From Verrucomicrobiota bacterium (lineage in GTDB: Bacteria; Verrucomicrobiota; Verrucomicrobiia; CAIQCK01), in assembly GCA_026397915.1 (NCBI GenBank), contig JAPLTX010000037.1, positions 1 to 64,000 on the forward strand: DNA of 64,000 nt. The letters run 5' to 3'. Under the pieces are notes generated by a model. It did not search any database and was not told the DNA's origin. It saw only the letters and a program-made list of their open reading frames with translations. How positions within the stretch are numbered: the stretch's first letter is position 1; the number at the start of each line of letters is the position of its first letter. The position numbers were made by a program, and so were the translations under genes. Below are positions 7,405 to 15,074 of the stretch, one piece after another.

Positions 7405-8760
7405 TCACTTTCTGCTTTGCAGTGCCTTGACCATCGCCACCGCCCTGCGGACGATGATCGCTTCCGAGCCGGGGCCGACGCCGGAAGAATTCACCTCGTA
7501 GCCGCCCTCCGGATACGCCGCGGCGTGCGGGATGTAGCCGCCGCCCCAGTGCGAGTAGCCGCAGGTCCAGATGTGCGAGCGCGTCCGTTTGCTCCAGTCA
7601 GCCAGTTCGCGTTTGATGCGCAGACCGATTTCCGAGCATAGCTCGCCCTGGCCAAAGACCATGTAAATGTCGCCAACGCGCAGCACGGCCAGTTCGATCT
7701 CTCGTGTTTGCTTCGGATCCTTTGGGTGGATCGCGACCTCCGGACGCGACTTCTCTGGGAGCGATTTTGGCTTCGCGGACGATGATCGCGACCGGAGGTC
7801 GCGATCCACTTTGGTCGTCACCTTCAGAGGCAGCGCCAGTTTCTCGCTGACGCCCGCCAACGGCATTGGCTTGCCGAGTGGCGAGGCTACGGGTTGTAGC
7901 GGCACACACGGGGCGCTGACCACGTCACGTCCGAGTTGGTGGCCCAGTTCCGTGAGCATCTGTTTCCCATCCACCAGCACATAGCCGAACTTTCCGTTGG
8001 CCGTGGCAATGCGCGGCCGCACGTCGCCGCCGAAGCCTTGCAGAAACACCGGCTGGCAGTTGGTGAACGCCGCGGCGATCCATTCACGAGCAGGGCCGGG
8101 ATAATCGGGGCTGATCTCGTAGCCGCCCATTGTCACCGGATGACACGTGTAACCAAACATAAGCGCGCGAACCTGGTTGGTGTCGCCGAGCACGCGCAGC
8201 ACGGGCACGTCCATGTCAATCCGCTTGCGTGGCTCCGGCGCGATGCCGGCGACTTTGCCGTCTTTGCCAACTTGACGGCGGTTAAGTCCTACCAGCGATT
8301 GGCCGACAGTGTAGTCCAACGTCGCGTCCTTGAGATCGGCGAAGGCTGCCTCGACGAGGTTGGAGGTCTTTGCTGAGAACAACCGCAGATAGTCGGCATT
8401 CCGACTGCTAAATGACGGCCCGCAGTGCGTGTGCGATGAGTTCACCATCATCTGCTGCGGCGGGATGCCGAGCTTCTCCGCTGCTTCACGAATGCCGGCG
8501 AGCTGCTGCGTGCCGATATAACAAACATCAATCGCCATGATGCCAGCGCGTGTGCGACCATTGTCGAAAACGACACACGAGGCGCTGAGGTTCTTGAACA
8601 CGCCGGTGGAGGGTGACTTGCGCCCGGCATAGCCATGCATCCACACCGGGCCGGTCGGCGTGATGTCCACGGTGGCGATGCCGACCTTGAACGGTTCGGC
8701 GGCGAGGGTGGTTGAGACGGCGAGAAACCAGACAGTCGCAGTTGCGAGGCGGGCTTTCAT
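7405..8760 (-). CDS. Exported neutral ceramidase-like amidase with inserted palindromic segment
   Basis: 451 residues with a Sec signal (cut near TLAAEP) and the N-terminal domain of neutral/alkaline ceramidases. SSHTHCGPS and GYTCHPV fit zinc-binding His, FGQGELCSEIG fits the later Glu ligand. The hexapeptide that holds the nucleophile serine in known neutral ceramidases (GDVSPN) reads GDVRPR here, so ceramide hydrolysis by the standard mechanism is doubtful. About 28 residues after KVTTK (VDRDLRSRSSSA and following) are encoded by an 84-bp inverted-repeat element and look foreign to the fold. First gene of the minus-strand operon; a 70-bp gap separates it from the divergent CinA-like gene. 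Confidence 0.82.
   Translation of the reverse strand: MKARLATATVWFLAVSTTLAAEPFKVGIATVDITPTGPVWMHGYAGRKSPSTGVFKNLSASCVVFDNGRTRAGIMAIDVCYIGTQQLAGIREAAEKLGIPPQQMMVNSSHTHCGPSFSSRNADYLRLFSAKTSNLVEAAFADLKDATLDYTVGQSLVGLNRRQVGKDGKVAGIAPEPRKRIDMDVPVLRVLGDTNQVRALMFGYTCHPVTMGGYEISPDYPGPAREWIAAAFTNCQPVFLQGFGGDVRPRIATANGKFGYVLVDGKQMLTELGHQLGRDVVSAPCVPLQPVASPLGKPMPLAGVSEKLALPLKVTTKVDRDLRSRSSSAKPKSLPEKSRPEVAIHPKDPKQTREIELAVLRVGDIYMVFGQGELCSEIGLRIKRELADWSKRTRSHIWTCGYSHWGGGYIPHAAAYPEGGYEVNSSGVGPGSEAIIVRRAVAMVKALQSRK
7726..7809. repeat. 84-bp palindromic element inserted in frame in a coding sequence
   Basis: Perfect 18-bp terminal inverted repeat: GTGGATCGCGACCTCCGG at 7726-7743 and its reverse complement at 7792-7809. 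A second hairpin is nested at the right end (10-bp arms 7784-7793 and 7797-7806, 3-nt loop). The element is exactly 28 codons and keeps the ceramidase-like frame open. It resembles intragenic palindromic elements such as the Rickettsia RPE in design, not in sequence. Confidence 0.75.
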
Positions 8761-8830
8761 GGTCGTAAATAATGACAGAGCAAACGCCTGAGTTGAAGCC
8801 TGGATTTGAATCCGTCATAATAACCCAGCT
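8761..8830. promoter_or_regulatory. Divergent promoter region
   Basis: The 70-bp AT-richer gap between the ceramidase-like gene and the CinA-like gene must hold both promoters. No confident -35/-10 pair or operator repeat can be named by eye. Confidence 0.4.
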
Positions 8831-10069
8831 ATGAGATTTCTGCTTCCGTTCCTGTTAGTCATTGCCTCGTTGCACGCGGCTGAAACGAGGCCGCCGCTCG
8901 ACTACATGATCGTCATCACTGGCGAGGAGCTATTGCGTGGTGTCTTCCCCGACGCGCACACTGCTTTCATCACACGAACGCTTCATGCACTCGGTTGCCA
9001 TTGCATTGGCTCGACGATCGTGGACGACAAAGTTGCTGACATTCAGGGTGCCATTCGTGCCGCAGCGCAGAAGGTGCCATTGGTGATTGTCACCGGCGGT
9101 CTCGGCCCGACGGTCAACGATGTCACGCGCGGCGCCTTGGCGGGGTTTACGGGCATCGAGTTGCGCGAGCAGCCTGACGCGCTGGCGGAGATGGAGCGGC
9201 GGTTCAAGACGCCTCGCGAGCAGCTTCGTCCGAACCTCCGCCGGCAGACGATGGTGCCGACACGCGGCACTTACCTAAAGGCCACCTTTGGCACCGCTGT
9301 CGGCCTTGTGTTTGAGTGGGGAGATAAAGTCATCGTCGCGCTGCCCGGACCGCCGCGTGAGTTGCAGCCGATGGTGAAGAACGAACTGGTGCCGTATCTG
9401 AGCCGGAAGTTCGGCGTGCGTTCGCCAGGTAGTTCGATCACGCTGCGGTTTGTCGGTGCCGGTCAGTCGCTGATTGATCAGACTATGCGTGAGCATGTGC
9501 CGCTGATGCCCGACGTGGTGGTTGGCTCGCAGTTTGAAGGTGGGCGCGTGGATTTTACTTTCATGTTGCCCGGCGACAGCCCCGACGATCAAAAACGCCT
9601 CAAGCAACTGGCCACGCAGATTCGCGAGCATCTCGGCGATTACATTTACGCCGAGGACGGCGCGTCATTGGAGGAGCAGGTCGCGCGGACGTTGCTGGCG
9701 CGGAACGCGCAACTAACGGTGGTGGAGATCGGTAGTGGTGGCCGTCTCGCGGCGAGTTTGGCTGGCTTGTCGGAAACACCGCGTCTCCTGAAAGGTGCTT
9801 ACGTGGCGCCGGGAGAGGATGCGATGCGAGAATTGCTGAAATCGAATGGCCGCGAGTTGAAAGCCCTCGCTCAAGCTGCCGGCGGTGACTGGGCAATCGT
9901 CACCGGCAGTGTCGTTGACAGCGATGGCGCGCGCGTGTGCTCGGTGTTGTTTCGATTGGGCGGCGAGCGATGGGAGTCTGTCCGCGTGCCGGTTCAAGGC
10001 TCCGGAGAGACAGCACAGGCCAGTTTGGTCACGCACATTTGGGACCGGCTGCGACGGCTTTTGAAGTGA
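8831..10069 (+). CDS. Exported CinA-like protein
   Basis: 412 residues with both CinA halves: a molybdopterin-binding-like domain at about 24-190 (VIVTGGLGPTVNDVTRGAL, ALPGPPRELQPM) and a CinA C-terminal domain at about 275-412. Unusually it begins with a Sec-type signal (MRFLLPFLLVIASLHAAE), so it is probably exported, whereas normal CinA/PncC acts in the cytoplasm on pyridine nucleotides. The motif normally GPTxDD reads GPTVND, and the deamidase block normally ESCTGG reads EIGSGG, so NMN deamidase activity is doubtful. Monocistronic, divergent from the ceramidase operon, and ends 5 bp from the convergent sulfatase stop. Confidence 0.82.
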   Translation: MRFLLPFLLVIASLHAAETRPPLDYMIVITGEELLRGVFPDAHTAFITRTLHALGCHCIGSTIVDDKVADIQGAIRAAAQKVPLVIVTGGLGPTVNDVTRGALAGFTGIELREQPDALAEMERRFKTPREQLRPNLRRQTMVPTRGTYLKATFGTAVGLVFEWGDKVIVALPGPPRELQPMVKNELVPYLSRKFGVRSPGSSITLRFVGAGQSLIDQTMREHVPLMPDVVVGSQFEGGRVDFTFMLPGDSPDDQKRLKQLATQIREHLGDYIYAEDGASLEEQVARTLLARNAQLTVVEIGSGGRLAASLAGLSETPRLLKGAYVAPGEDAMRELLKSNGRELKALAQAAGGDWAIVTGSVVDSDGARVCSVLFRLGGERWESVRVPVQGSGETAQASLVTHIWDRLRRLLK

Positions 10070-10074
10070 TCGAA

Positions 10075-11487
10075 TTATTGTGACAACCGCTTCGCCTTGG
10101 AGCGTCCGCCCTTCCACAGGTCGTATTGAGGGTCGGCGTATTGGGCAAAGAAGTCGTCGAGTTGCTTCTGCAACTGCTTCTTCATGGCTGCGTGCTCGGG
10201 CCAGTGGATGAGGTTCTCGCGCTCGCCGGGATCCTTCTTCATGTCGTAAAGCTCATCCGGGCCGTTCGGATGACGGATGATCAACTTCCAATCCTCCGTC
10301 CGCACCATTCGCACGTTCTCCAATTCATAAAAGGTGACATTGTCCCACGCGATCGTCTCGTTCGACAGCGCGCGGGCATAGTTCCTGCCCGGTAGCGTGG
10401 GCTTCTTTGGGATCTTCGCATCCAGTCCCATCCGTGCCAGCACGGTTGGCAAGAAGTCGTAGTTGCTCGTCATCAAGTCGCACACCGTTCCTTTTGGAAT
10501 CGCGCCGGGTTGACGCCAAATCAGCGGGATCATCACCGCCGGTTCGCGCGCGCCAAGCGGCCGCGTGTGGTCGCCCATGCCCCAATAGCCGCCGTGGCCG
10601 CCGCAGAGGCCCTGATCGGCCGTGAATACCACCAACGTGTCGCGGTCGCGACCGAGCCGCCGCAACGTTTCCATGATGCGCCCCACGCCATCGTCGAGAC
10701 CGCTCATGGCGGCGGCGTAGCTGCGCATGCTGACGAGGTTGTTCATGAAGTCGCGGTTGTGCATCAACCACGGACTGATGGGTTCGCGGGGGAACGAGTC
10801 CATGTTCTTGCCGGCGTAGTAGTCGGTGTGTCGGTTCTGATGGACCTCGCGCATGATTTTGCCGAGGCCGTAGGGCGCGTTGTAGGCGAGGTAGAGAAAG
10901 AACGGTTTCTTGTGGCTTTGCTCCAAGAACTCGACCGCGTGATCGGTCATTGCGTCGGTGGTGTATTTCGGCTCCTTGTAGAGCTTGCCCTGCCAGATCA
11001 TCTGGTCGCCGTAGAACGTCTCCGTGCTGCCGGGGTTTTTTGTGAACCAGTAGCTGAATCCCTCCTGCGGTTCCGCCAGCGCGCCGCCGAGATGCCACTT
11101 GCCCGACAAGCCGCATGCGTAGCCTGCTTGCGACAGAATCTTCGGCAGGCTCGCGAACTCCCGGATCGCGCATTCGGGATTGGCCTTCTCAGGCTGGAAG
11201 AAACTGTGGACGCCGTGCTGTGAGGGAATCAGCCCCGTGAGAAACGTCGCCCGCGTCGGCGAGCAGACGCCGTTGACACTGTAGGCGCGCGTGAAACGCA
11301 TTCCTTCCGCAGCGAGCCGGTCAATGTTCGGTGTCAGGATGTCTTTGTTGCCGTAGCAACCAATCGGCCAAGGGCTGAGGTTGTCGCAGAGAATTAGAAC
11401 CAGATTCGGTGCCTTGGGTTCGTCGCCCCACGCAATCAGACTCCCAACCGAGACACACGCCAAAGCCGCGAGTTGCCTGAGCTTCAT
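10075..11487 (-). CDS. Exported sulfatase (C-type, FGly motif CSPTR)
   Basis: 470 residues: Sec signal cut near AWG, then the alkaline-phosphatase-fold sulfatase domain. The formylglycine motif is VCSPTRATFLTG with Cys75. The first metal motif reads CDN (residues 34-36) instead of the usual DD pair. Later motifs SGKWHLG and FTADQGL are normal. A formylglycine-generating enzyme must be encoded elsewhere. The start MKLRQ is taken because the frame upstream is the shadow of the TIM-barrel gene. It lies 83 bp after that gene in a minus-strand group with an AraC regulator. Substrate not readable; probably a sulfated sugar. Confidence 0.87.
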   Translation of the reverse strand: MKLRQLAALACVSVGSLIAWGDEPKAPNLVLILCDNLSPWPIGCYGNKDILTPNIDRLAAEGMRFTRAYSVNGVCSPTRATFLTGLIPSQHGVHSFFQPEKANPECAIREFASLPKILSQAGYACGLSGKWHLGGALAEPQEGFSYWFTKNPGSTETFYGDQMIWQGKLYKEPKYTTDAMTDHAVEFLEQSHKKPFFLYLAYNAPYGLGKIMREVHQNRHTDYYAGKNMDSFPREPISPWLMHNRDFMNNLVSMRSYAAAMSGLDDGVGRIMETLRRLGRDRDTLVVFTADQGLCGGHGGYWGMGDHTRPLGAREPAVMIPLIWRQPGAIPKGTVCDLMTSNYDFLPTVLARMGLDAKIPKKPTLPGRNYARALSNETIAWDNVTFYELENVRMVRTEDWKLIIRHPNGPDELYDMKKDPGERENLIHWPEHAAMKKQLQKQLDDFFAQYADPQYDLWKGGRSKAKRLSQ

Positions 11488-11570
11488 ACCCGCGAGTTTT
11501 ACCGCAGCGCAGGTCGCGATGCAAAACAAGTTCCTCCCTCCGATACCGTGCCTTACGCGAGGCGCTTGGC

Positions 11571-12557
11571 TCATTGTCCGCCACGACAACGCTTCATCAA
11601 CGCGACGCACTTCGGCAGCATCTCCAGCGGATCTTTCCTGCCCATGTATTCGATGGAGATTGGCCCGCAATAGCCGATGCGCCGCAGCACCGCGAAAAAG
11701 CGGTCGTAGTCTAGGGTCGGTTCGCGCAGGTCGTCGGTCACATCCCAGACCTTCGCGTGGCAAAATGCAAGATAGGGCGCAACCTTCTCGGTCGCTTGGA
11801 GAAAATCCTCGAACGGTTCCGTGCCGGCCATTGGATCGGCGTGATAGTTGCCTGTGTCGAGATTGATGCGGAACCACTCGGAGCCGACCGCCTCGGTGAT
11901 CTTGATCTGATCGGCTGACGTGCGGGAGATGCCGCCGTGGTTCTCCAAGACCAAGATGATGCCTTTCTTCTCCGCGGCGGGAATGAGCGAGCGGAACGTC
12001 CGCACGGCTGCTGCGAACGCCATCTCGTGGGTCACGCCTTGGGGGATGATGGCGGCGGGGAGGTGTTTGTTGTAAGGGCACGTGTTCACACGCAGCCGCG
12101 GCGCGCCAAGGTAGTAGGCGATGTCGAGATATTGTTCGAGATGAGCGCGCTCGCGCTCGATCTCGGCCGGCGTGGCGCGGTAGAAGTTGGCCTCGGCGGC
12201 CACAGCGCAAATGCCAATCCCGTGTCGGGCGGCCCGCCGCTTGATTTCGCGGATGATCGTCCAGTCGCCTTTGAGATAGAAGTCGTTGAGTTCGATCGCG
12301 TCCAACCCCGCGCGGTCGCACATGGCGGGGAAGTCGAGAATGTCCAGTTTCTTCTCACGGAATGCGCGGCCGAACGATGCGGTCGAGATGGCGAGTTTCA
12401 CCCGGCACGCCGTGTCGATGACCTGTGGTGGCGTGGCAGCCGGGTCAGCGGCCCGCGCGCTGCTCGCCAAACACGCGGCGGCCAGCAGAGCGAGCGTCGC
12501 CATGTGAGTGCGGACGGAGCGAGCGCCCTCAGCGAGCTTCATGGCGATGGTTTTCAT
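11571..12557 (-). CDS. Exported sugar isomerase/epimerase-like TIM barrel
   Basis: 328 residues of the xylose-isomerase-like (AP endonuclease 2) family. The metal-ligand pattern is intact: Glu205 in LVLENHGG, Asp234 in NLDTGNYHADP, His267 in FCHAKVWD and Glu303 in SIEYMG. A hydrophobic signal from Met19 (MATLALLAAACLASSARA) suggests export, so translation may also begin at that Met. These proteins act on small sugars or sugar acids by proton transfer or on epimerisable keto sugars. It sits 44 bp after the AraC gene and upstream of a sulfatase, consistent with sugar catabolism. Confidence 0.83.
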   Translation of the reverse strand: MKTIAMKLAEGARSVRTHMATLALLAAACLASSARAADPAATPPQVIDTACRVKLAISTASFGRAFREKKLDILDFPAMCDRAGLDAIELNDFYLKGDWTIIREIKRRAARHGIGICAVAAEANFYRATPAEIERERAHLEQYLDIAYYLGAPRLRVNTCPYNKHLPAAIIPQGVTHEMAFAAAVRTFRSLIPAAEKKGIILVLENHGGISRTSADQIKITEAVGSEWFRINLDTGNYHADPMAGTEPFEDFLQATEKVAPYLAFCHAKVWDVTDDLREPTLDYDRFFAVLRRIGYCGPISIEYMGRKDPLEMLPKCVALMKRCRGGQ

Positions 12558-12601
12558 GGCAGACGATCGTGCGGAGTATATATCGCGTGACGAGCTTCAC
12601 G

Positions 12602-13513
12602 CTATCGTGTTCCTCGCGCGTCGTTGGGCGAGCAGCCGTGAAATTTGTGGAACGCGCGGCTGAAGTAGAGCGGGTCGTTGAAGCCGACCTGGTGCGCGAT
12701 CTCCTTCACCAGCAAGCCACCGCTCTTGCAGAGTCGCATCGCCTCGTGCATCTGCCGGTGATGGTGGTATTGATGCACGCTCTTGCCAGTCCACGACCGG
12801 AAGAGGCGGTCCAAATAGTCCGGCGTGACCCGGATCATCTCCGCAAGCTGTGTCACGTTCGGGAGACGGTCGAATTGATGGTCGAGCTGCTCGCGGAGAT
12901 GTGACAGGGCTGCCTCATGCTGATTAATGGCGGTCACAGTGCCGTGGCTCGTCGCGGCGCGCTGCACCGCTTGGTGTAACAGGACGCCGAGCGTGGCCAG
13001 CACTTCGGCGCGGAACGGCTCGAATTGCGCCGGCGTCGTCGGCGACGACATGTTGCGAAGCCGGTCGAACAGCGCGGCGCCTTGCGGTGTTTGCGCGACG
13101 TATTGTTCGATGCAGTCCCAGCCCTTTCGTGGGCGATAGTGAATCACGCTCACCAGCACGGATGGCCGCGAGATCATCAGCCACAACACGCGGTAGCCGC
13201 TCACGCGGCGGGCAAAACCCTCGGAGTGGCGCACGCCGGGTTCGAGCACACCGATGCACGGCGAGCGAAGGGCGTAACGCCGATCCTCAATGTCCAGAAT
13301 GGCCCGACCTTCGAGCGCAATACAAACTTCCGGGATGTTGTTGCTGTGCAAGCCGAGCGGGTAATGGTGCGACGGGTCGGGCTTGGCGCGCATCGGCTGG
13401 GCCGGCCAGCCCGTGCGCCCGATAATGTTGGCCGGCCGCGCGCGCAGCACGCACCGCATCGCCTCGCGCAACCAATGCCCGGCCGGTTTTTCCGTTGGTG
13501 CCGGAATGTCCAT
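12602..13513 (-). CDS. AraC-family transcriptional regulator with cupin sensor
   Basis: 303 residues. The N-terminal half is a cupin ligand-binding region (LHSNNIPEVCIALEG, GVLEPGVRHSEG); the C-terminal hundred residues are a two-helix AraC DNA-binding domain (VTQLAEMIRVTPDYLDRLF, VKEIAHQVGFNDPLYFSRAF). The ATG at MDIPAPT is chosen because residues upstream overlap the promoter region of the GH30 gene. It is divergent from the large plus-strand glycan locus with 85 bp between starts and heads the TIM-barrel/sulfatase genes, so it may control both directions. Confidence 0.88.
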   Translation of the reverse strand: MDIPAPTEKPAGHWLREAMRCVLRARPANIIGRTGWPAQPMRAKPDPSHHYPLGLHSNNIPEVCIALEGRAILDIEDRRYALRSPCIGVLEPGVRHSEGFARRVSGYRVLWLMISRPSVLVSVIHYRPRKGWDCIEQYVAQTPQGAALFDRLRNMSSPTTPAQFEPFRAEVLATLGVLLHQAVQRAATSHGTVTAINQHEAALSHLREQLDHQFDRLPNVTQLAEMIRVTPDYLDRLFRSWTGKSVHQYHHHRQMHEAMRLCKSGGLLVKEIAHQVGFNDPLYFSRAFHKFHGCSPNDARGTR

Positions 13514-13598
13514 GCGTTTCCTATTCTCTCCATGCGCTCGCTTTTGGCAAGCGTCCAGCCATCCGATATCTTCCGCACCAAGCATTGGAGCGCACACA
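13514..13598. promoter_or_regulatory. Divergent control region, AraC regulator / glycan locus
   Basis: 85-bp gap between the AraC and GH30 starts. It contains a small inverted repeat CGCTT-5-AAGCG at 13539-13553 and a GGAG ribosome site at 13587-13590, 8 bp before the GH30 ATG. The inverted repeat is short and could be chance. Confidence 0.4.
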
Positions 13599-15050
13599 AT
13601 GAGCCGTATTCGCACCGAATTTAGACTGCTGGTGTTAGTCGCCGGCATGGCGTCCGCGACCGCACCCGGCCAGGAGATGGAGAGTTTCGTCTCCTCGAAG
13701 GAGGGTGATCGGTTGGCTGCCAGACCCAGCGTGAAGTTCACCACAGGCGACAGTCGCCAGCCCGGTGTCTTCCACGTTGACGAGGCGGTGACGCATCAAA
13801 CCATCGCCGGGTTCGGCGCCTCGTTTCTTGAAGCGGGCCTGATCTGCATCAATAGTCTGCCAGTGAAGAAGCAAGGGAAGGTGTTCGAGGCGCTGTTCGA
13901 TCCGGTGCGCGGAGCCGGATTCAGCGCCATGAAGACGCCGCTCGCGGGCACGGACTTCATGTCGGCTGGCCCGTGGTATACCTACAATGATCATCTTGGC
14001 GACATTGCGATGAAGCAGTTCAGCATCGAGCGCGACCTCGGCAAGAACGGGTTGATCACCTACATCAAGCGAGCGCGCAAGTTCGGGTCTTTTGTGCTTC
14101 AGGCCCCGATGGATTATCCGCCGGACTGGATGTTGTTCGATGTGAACAAGAACCAGGACGTAGACCCGCAATACTTTGACGCGTTGGCCCTCTATTACCT
14201 CCGCTACCTGCAGGAGTATCAAAAGCACAGCGTCTTCATCCACTACCTGAGCCTGTTCAACGAACCGGGAGTCTATACGAAGATTCCTTACCACAAGATC
14301 CGAGACTTGCTCAAAAACCATGTCGGCCCGCTGCTACAGAGGAAGGGCATCCGGACGAAACTCATGTTGAGTGAAGCGCCCGTGCGGGGCCAGGTGTTGG
14401 CGAATTACCCGGTCGTGCTCGACGATCCGGCCGCGCGCAAGTTCGTCGCTGCCATCCCTTACCACGGTTACGACCGGAAGGACTTTGCCAGCATCGCGAC
14501 GCTCCACCGACGCTATCCGGACATTCCACTCTGGATGACCGAGCTGTGCTACGCGTATCTCGCCGGCACGCTTAAGACCGCAAAAGTGCCCAACTACGAC
14601 TTCGAGGACGGCGACGCCTGGGGCCAGCAGATTGTTTCCGACCTCGAAGCCGGCGCGTCGGCGTGGATCTACTGGAACATGGTTCTCGACCAGAACGGTG
14701 GGCCGTGGGCCGTGTCGCCCATCCACGGAAACCGCGATGCAAACATCCAGCACCCGGTCGTCATCATCAACCGCGAGACCAAGCAGGTCACCTATACTGG
14801 CTGTTACTACTATCTCGCGCACTTCAGCAAGTTCGTCCGGCCCGGTGCGAAGCGCGTGGCCGTTCAGGGTGAGCACGAAGGCGTTCGGTGCCTCGCCTTC
14901 AAGACGCCGGAGCGGACACTCGTCGTGCAATTCCTCAACAGCTGCCGGGAGAAGACCGATGTCTGTCTGGCGCATGGCAACGCCTCGGTCCGCTTGACGC
15001 TCCCGGCGATCTCCATCACCACCTGTCGCTGGAAATCAGCCCGACCATGA
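13599..15050 (+). CDS. Exported GH30-family glycosidase (glucosylceramidase-like)
   Basis: 483 residues. Signal peptide to about residue 25, then a GH30-type barrel plus beta domain. The acid/base is Glu222 in LFNEPGVY and the nucleophile Glu315 in LWMTELCYAY, with the family block IPYHGY between them. GH30 enzymes hydrolyse beta-glucosidic, beta-xylosidic or related bonds, including glucosylceramide; the linkage here is not determinable. The ATG has GGAG 8 bp upstream. First gene of the long plus-strand locus, 24 bp before the next glycosidase. Confidence 0.86.
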   Translation: MSRIRTEFRLLVLVAGMASATAPGQEMESFVSSKEGDRLAARPSVKFTTGDSRQPGVFHVDEAVTHQTIAGFGASFLEAGLICINSLPVKKQGKVFEALFDPVRGAGFSAMKTPLAGTDFMSAGPWYTYNDHLGDIAMKQFSIERDLGKNGLITYIKRARKFGSFVLQAPMDYPPDWMLFDVNKNQDVDPQYFDALALYYLRYLQEYQKHSVFIHYLSLFNEPGVYTKIPYHKIRDLLKNHVGPLLQRKGIRTKLMLSEAPVRGQVLANYPVVLDDPAARKFVAAIPYHGYDRKDFASIATLHRRYPDIPLWMTELCYAYLAGTLKTAKVPNYDFEDGDAWGQQIVSDLEAGASAWIYWNMVLDQNGGPWAVSPIHGNRDANIQHPVVIINRETKQVTYTGCYYYLAHFSKFVRPGAKRVAVQGEHEGVRCLAFKTPERTLVVQFLNSCREKTDVCLAHGNASVRLTLPAISITTCRWKSARP

Positions 15051-15074
15051 ACGCTCTCAAGGGAGATTAACCTC

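Noticed and set aside
10644..10653. GGTCGCGACC palindrome, like the core of the 84-bp element
   Set aside because: Lies in normal sulfatase codons with no longer arms; expected by chance in GC-rich DNA.
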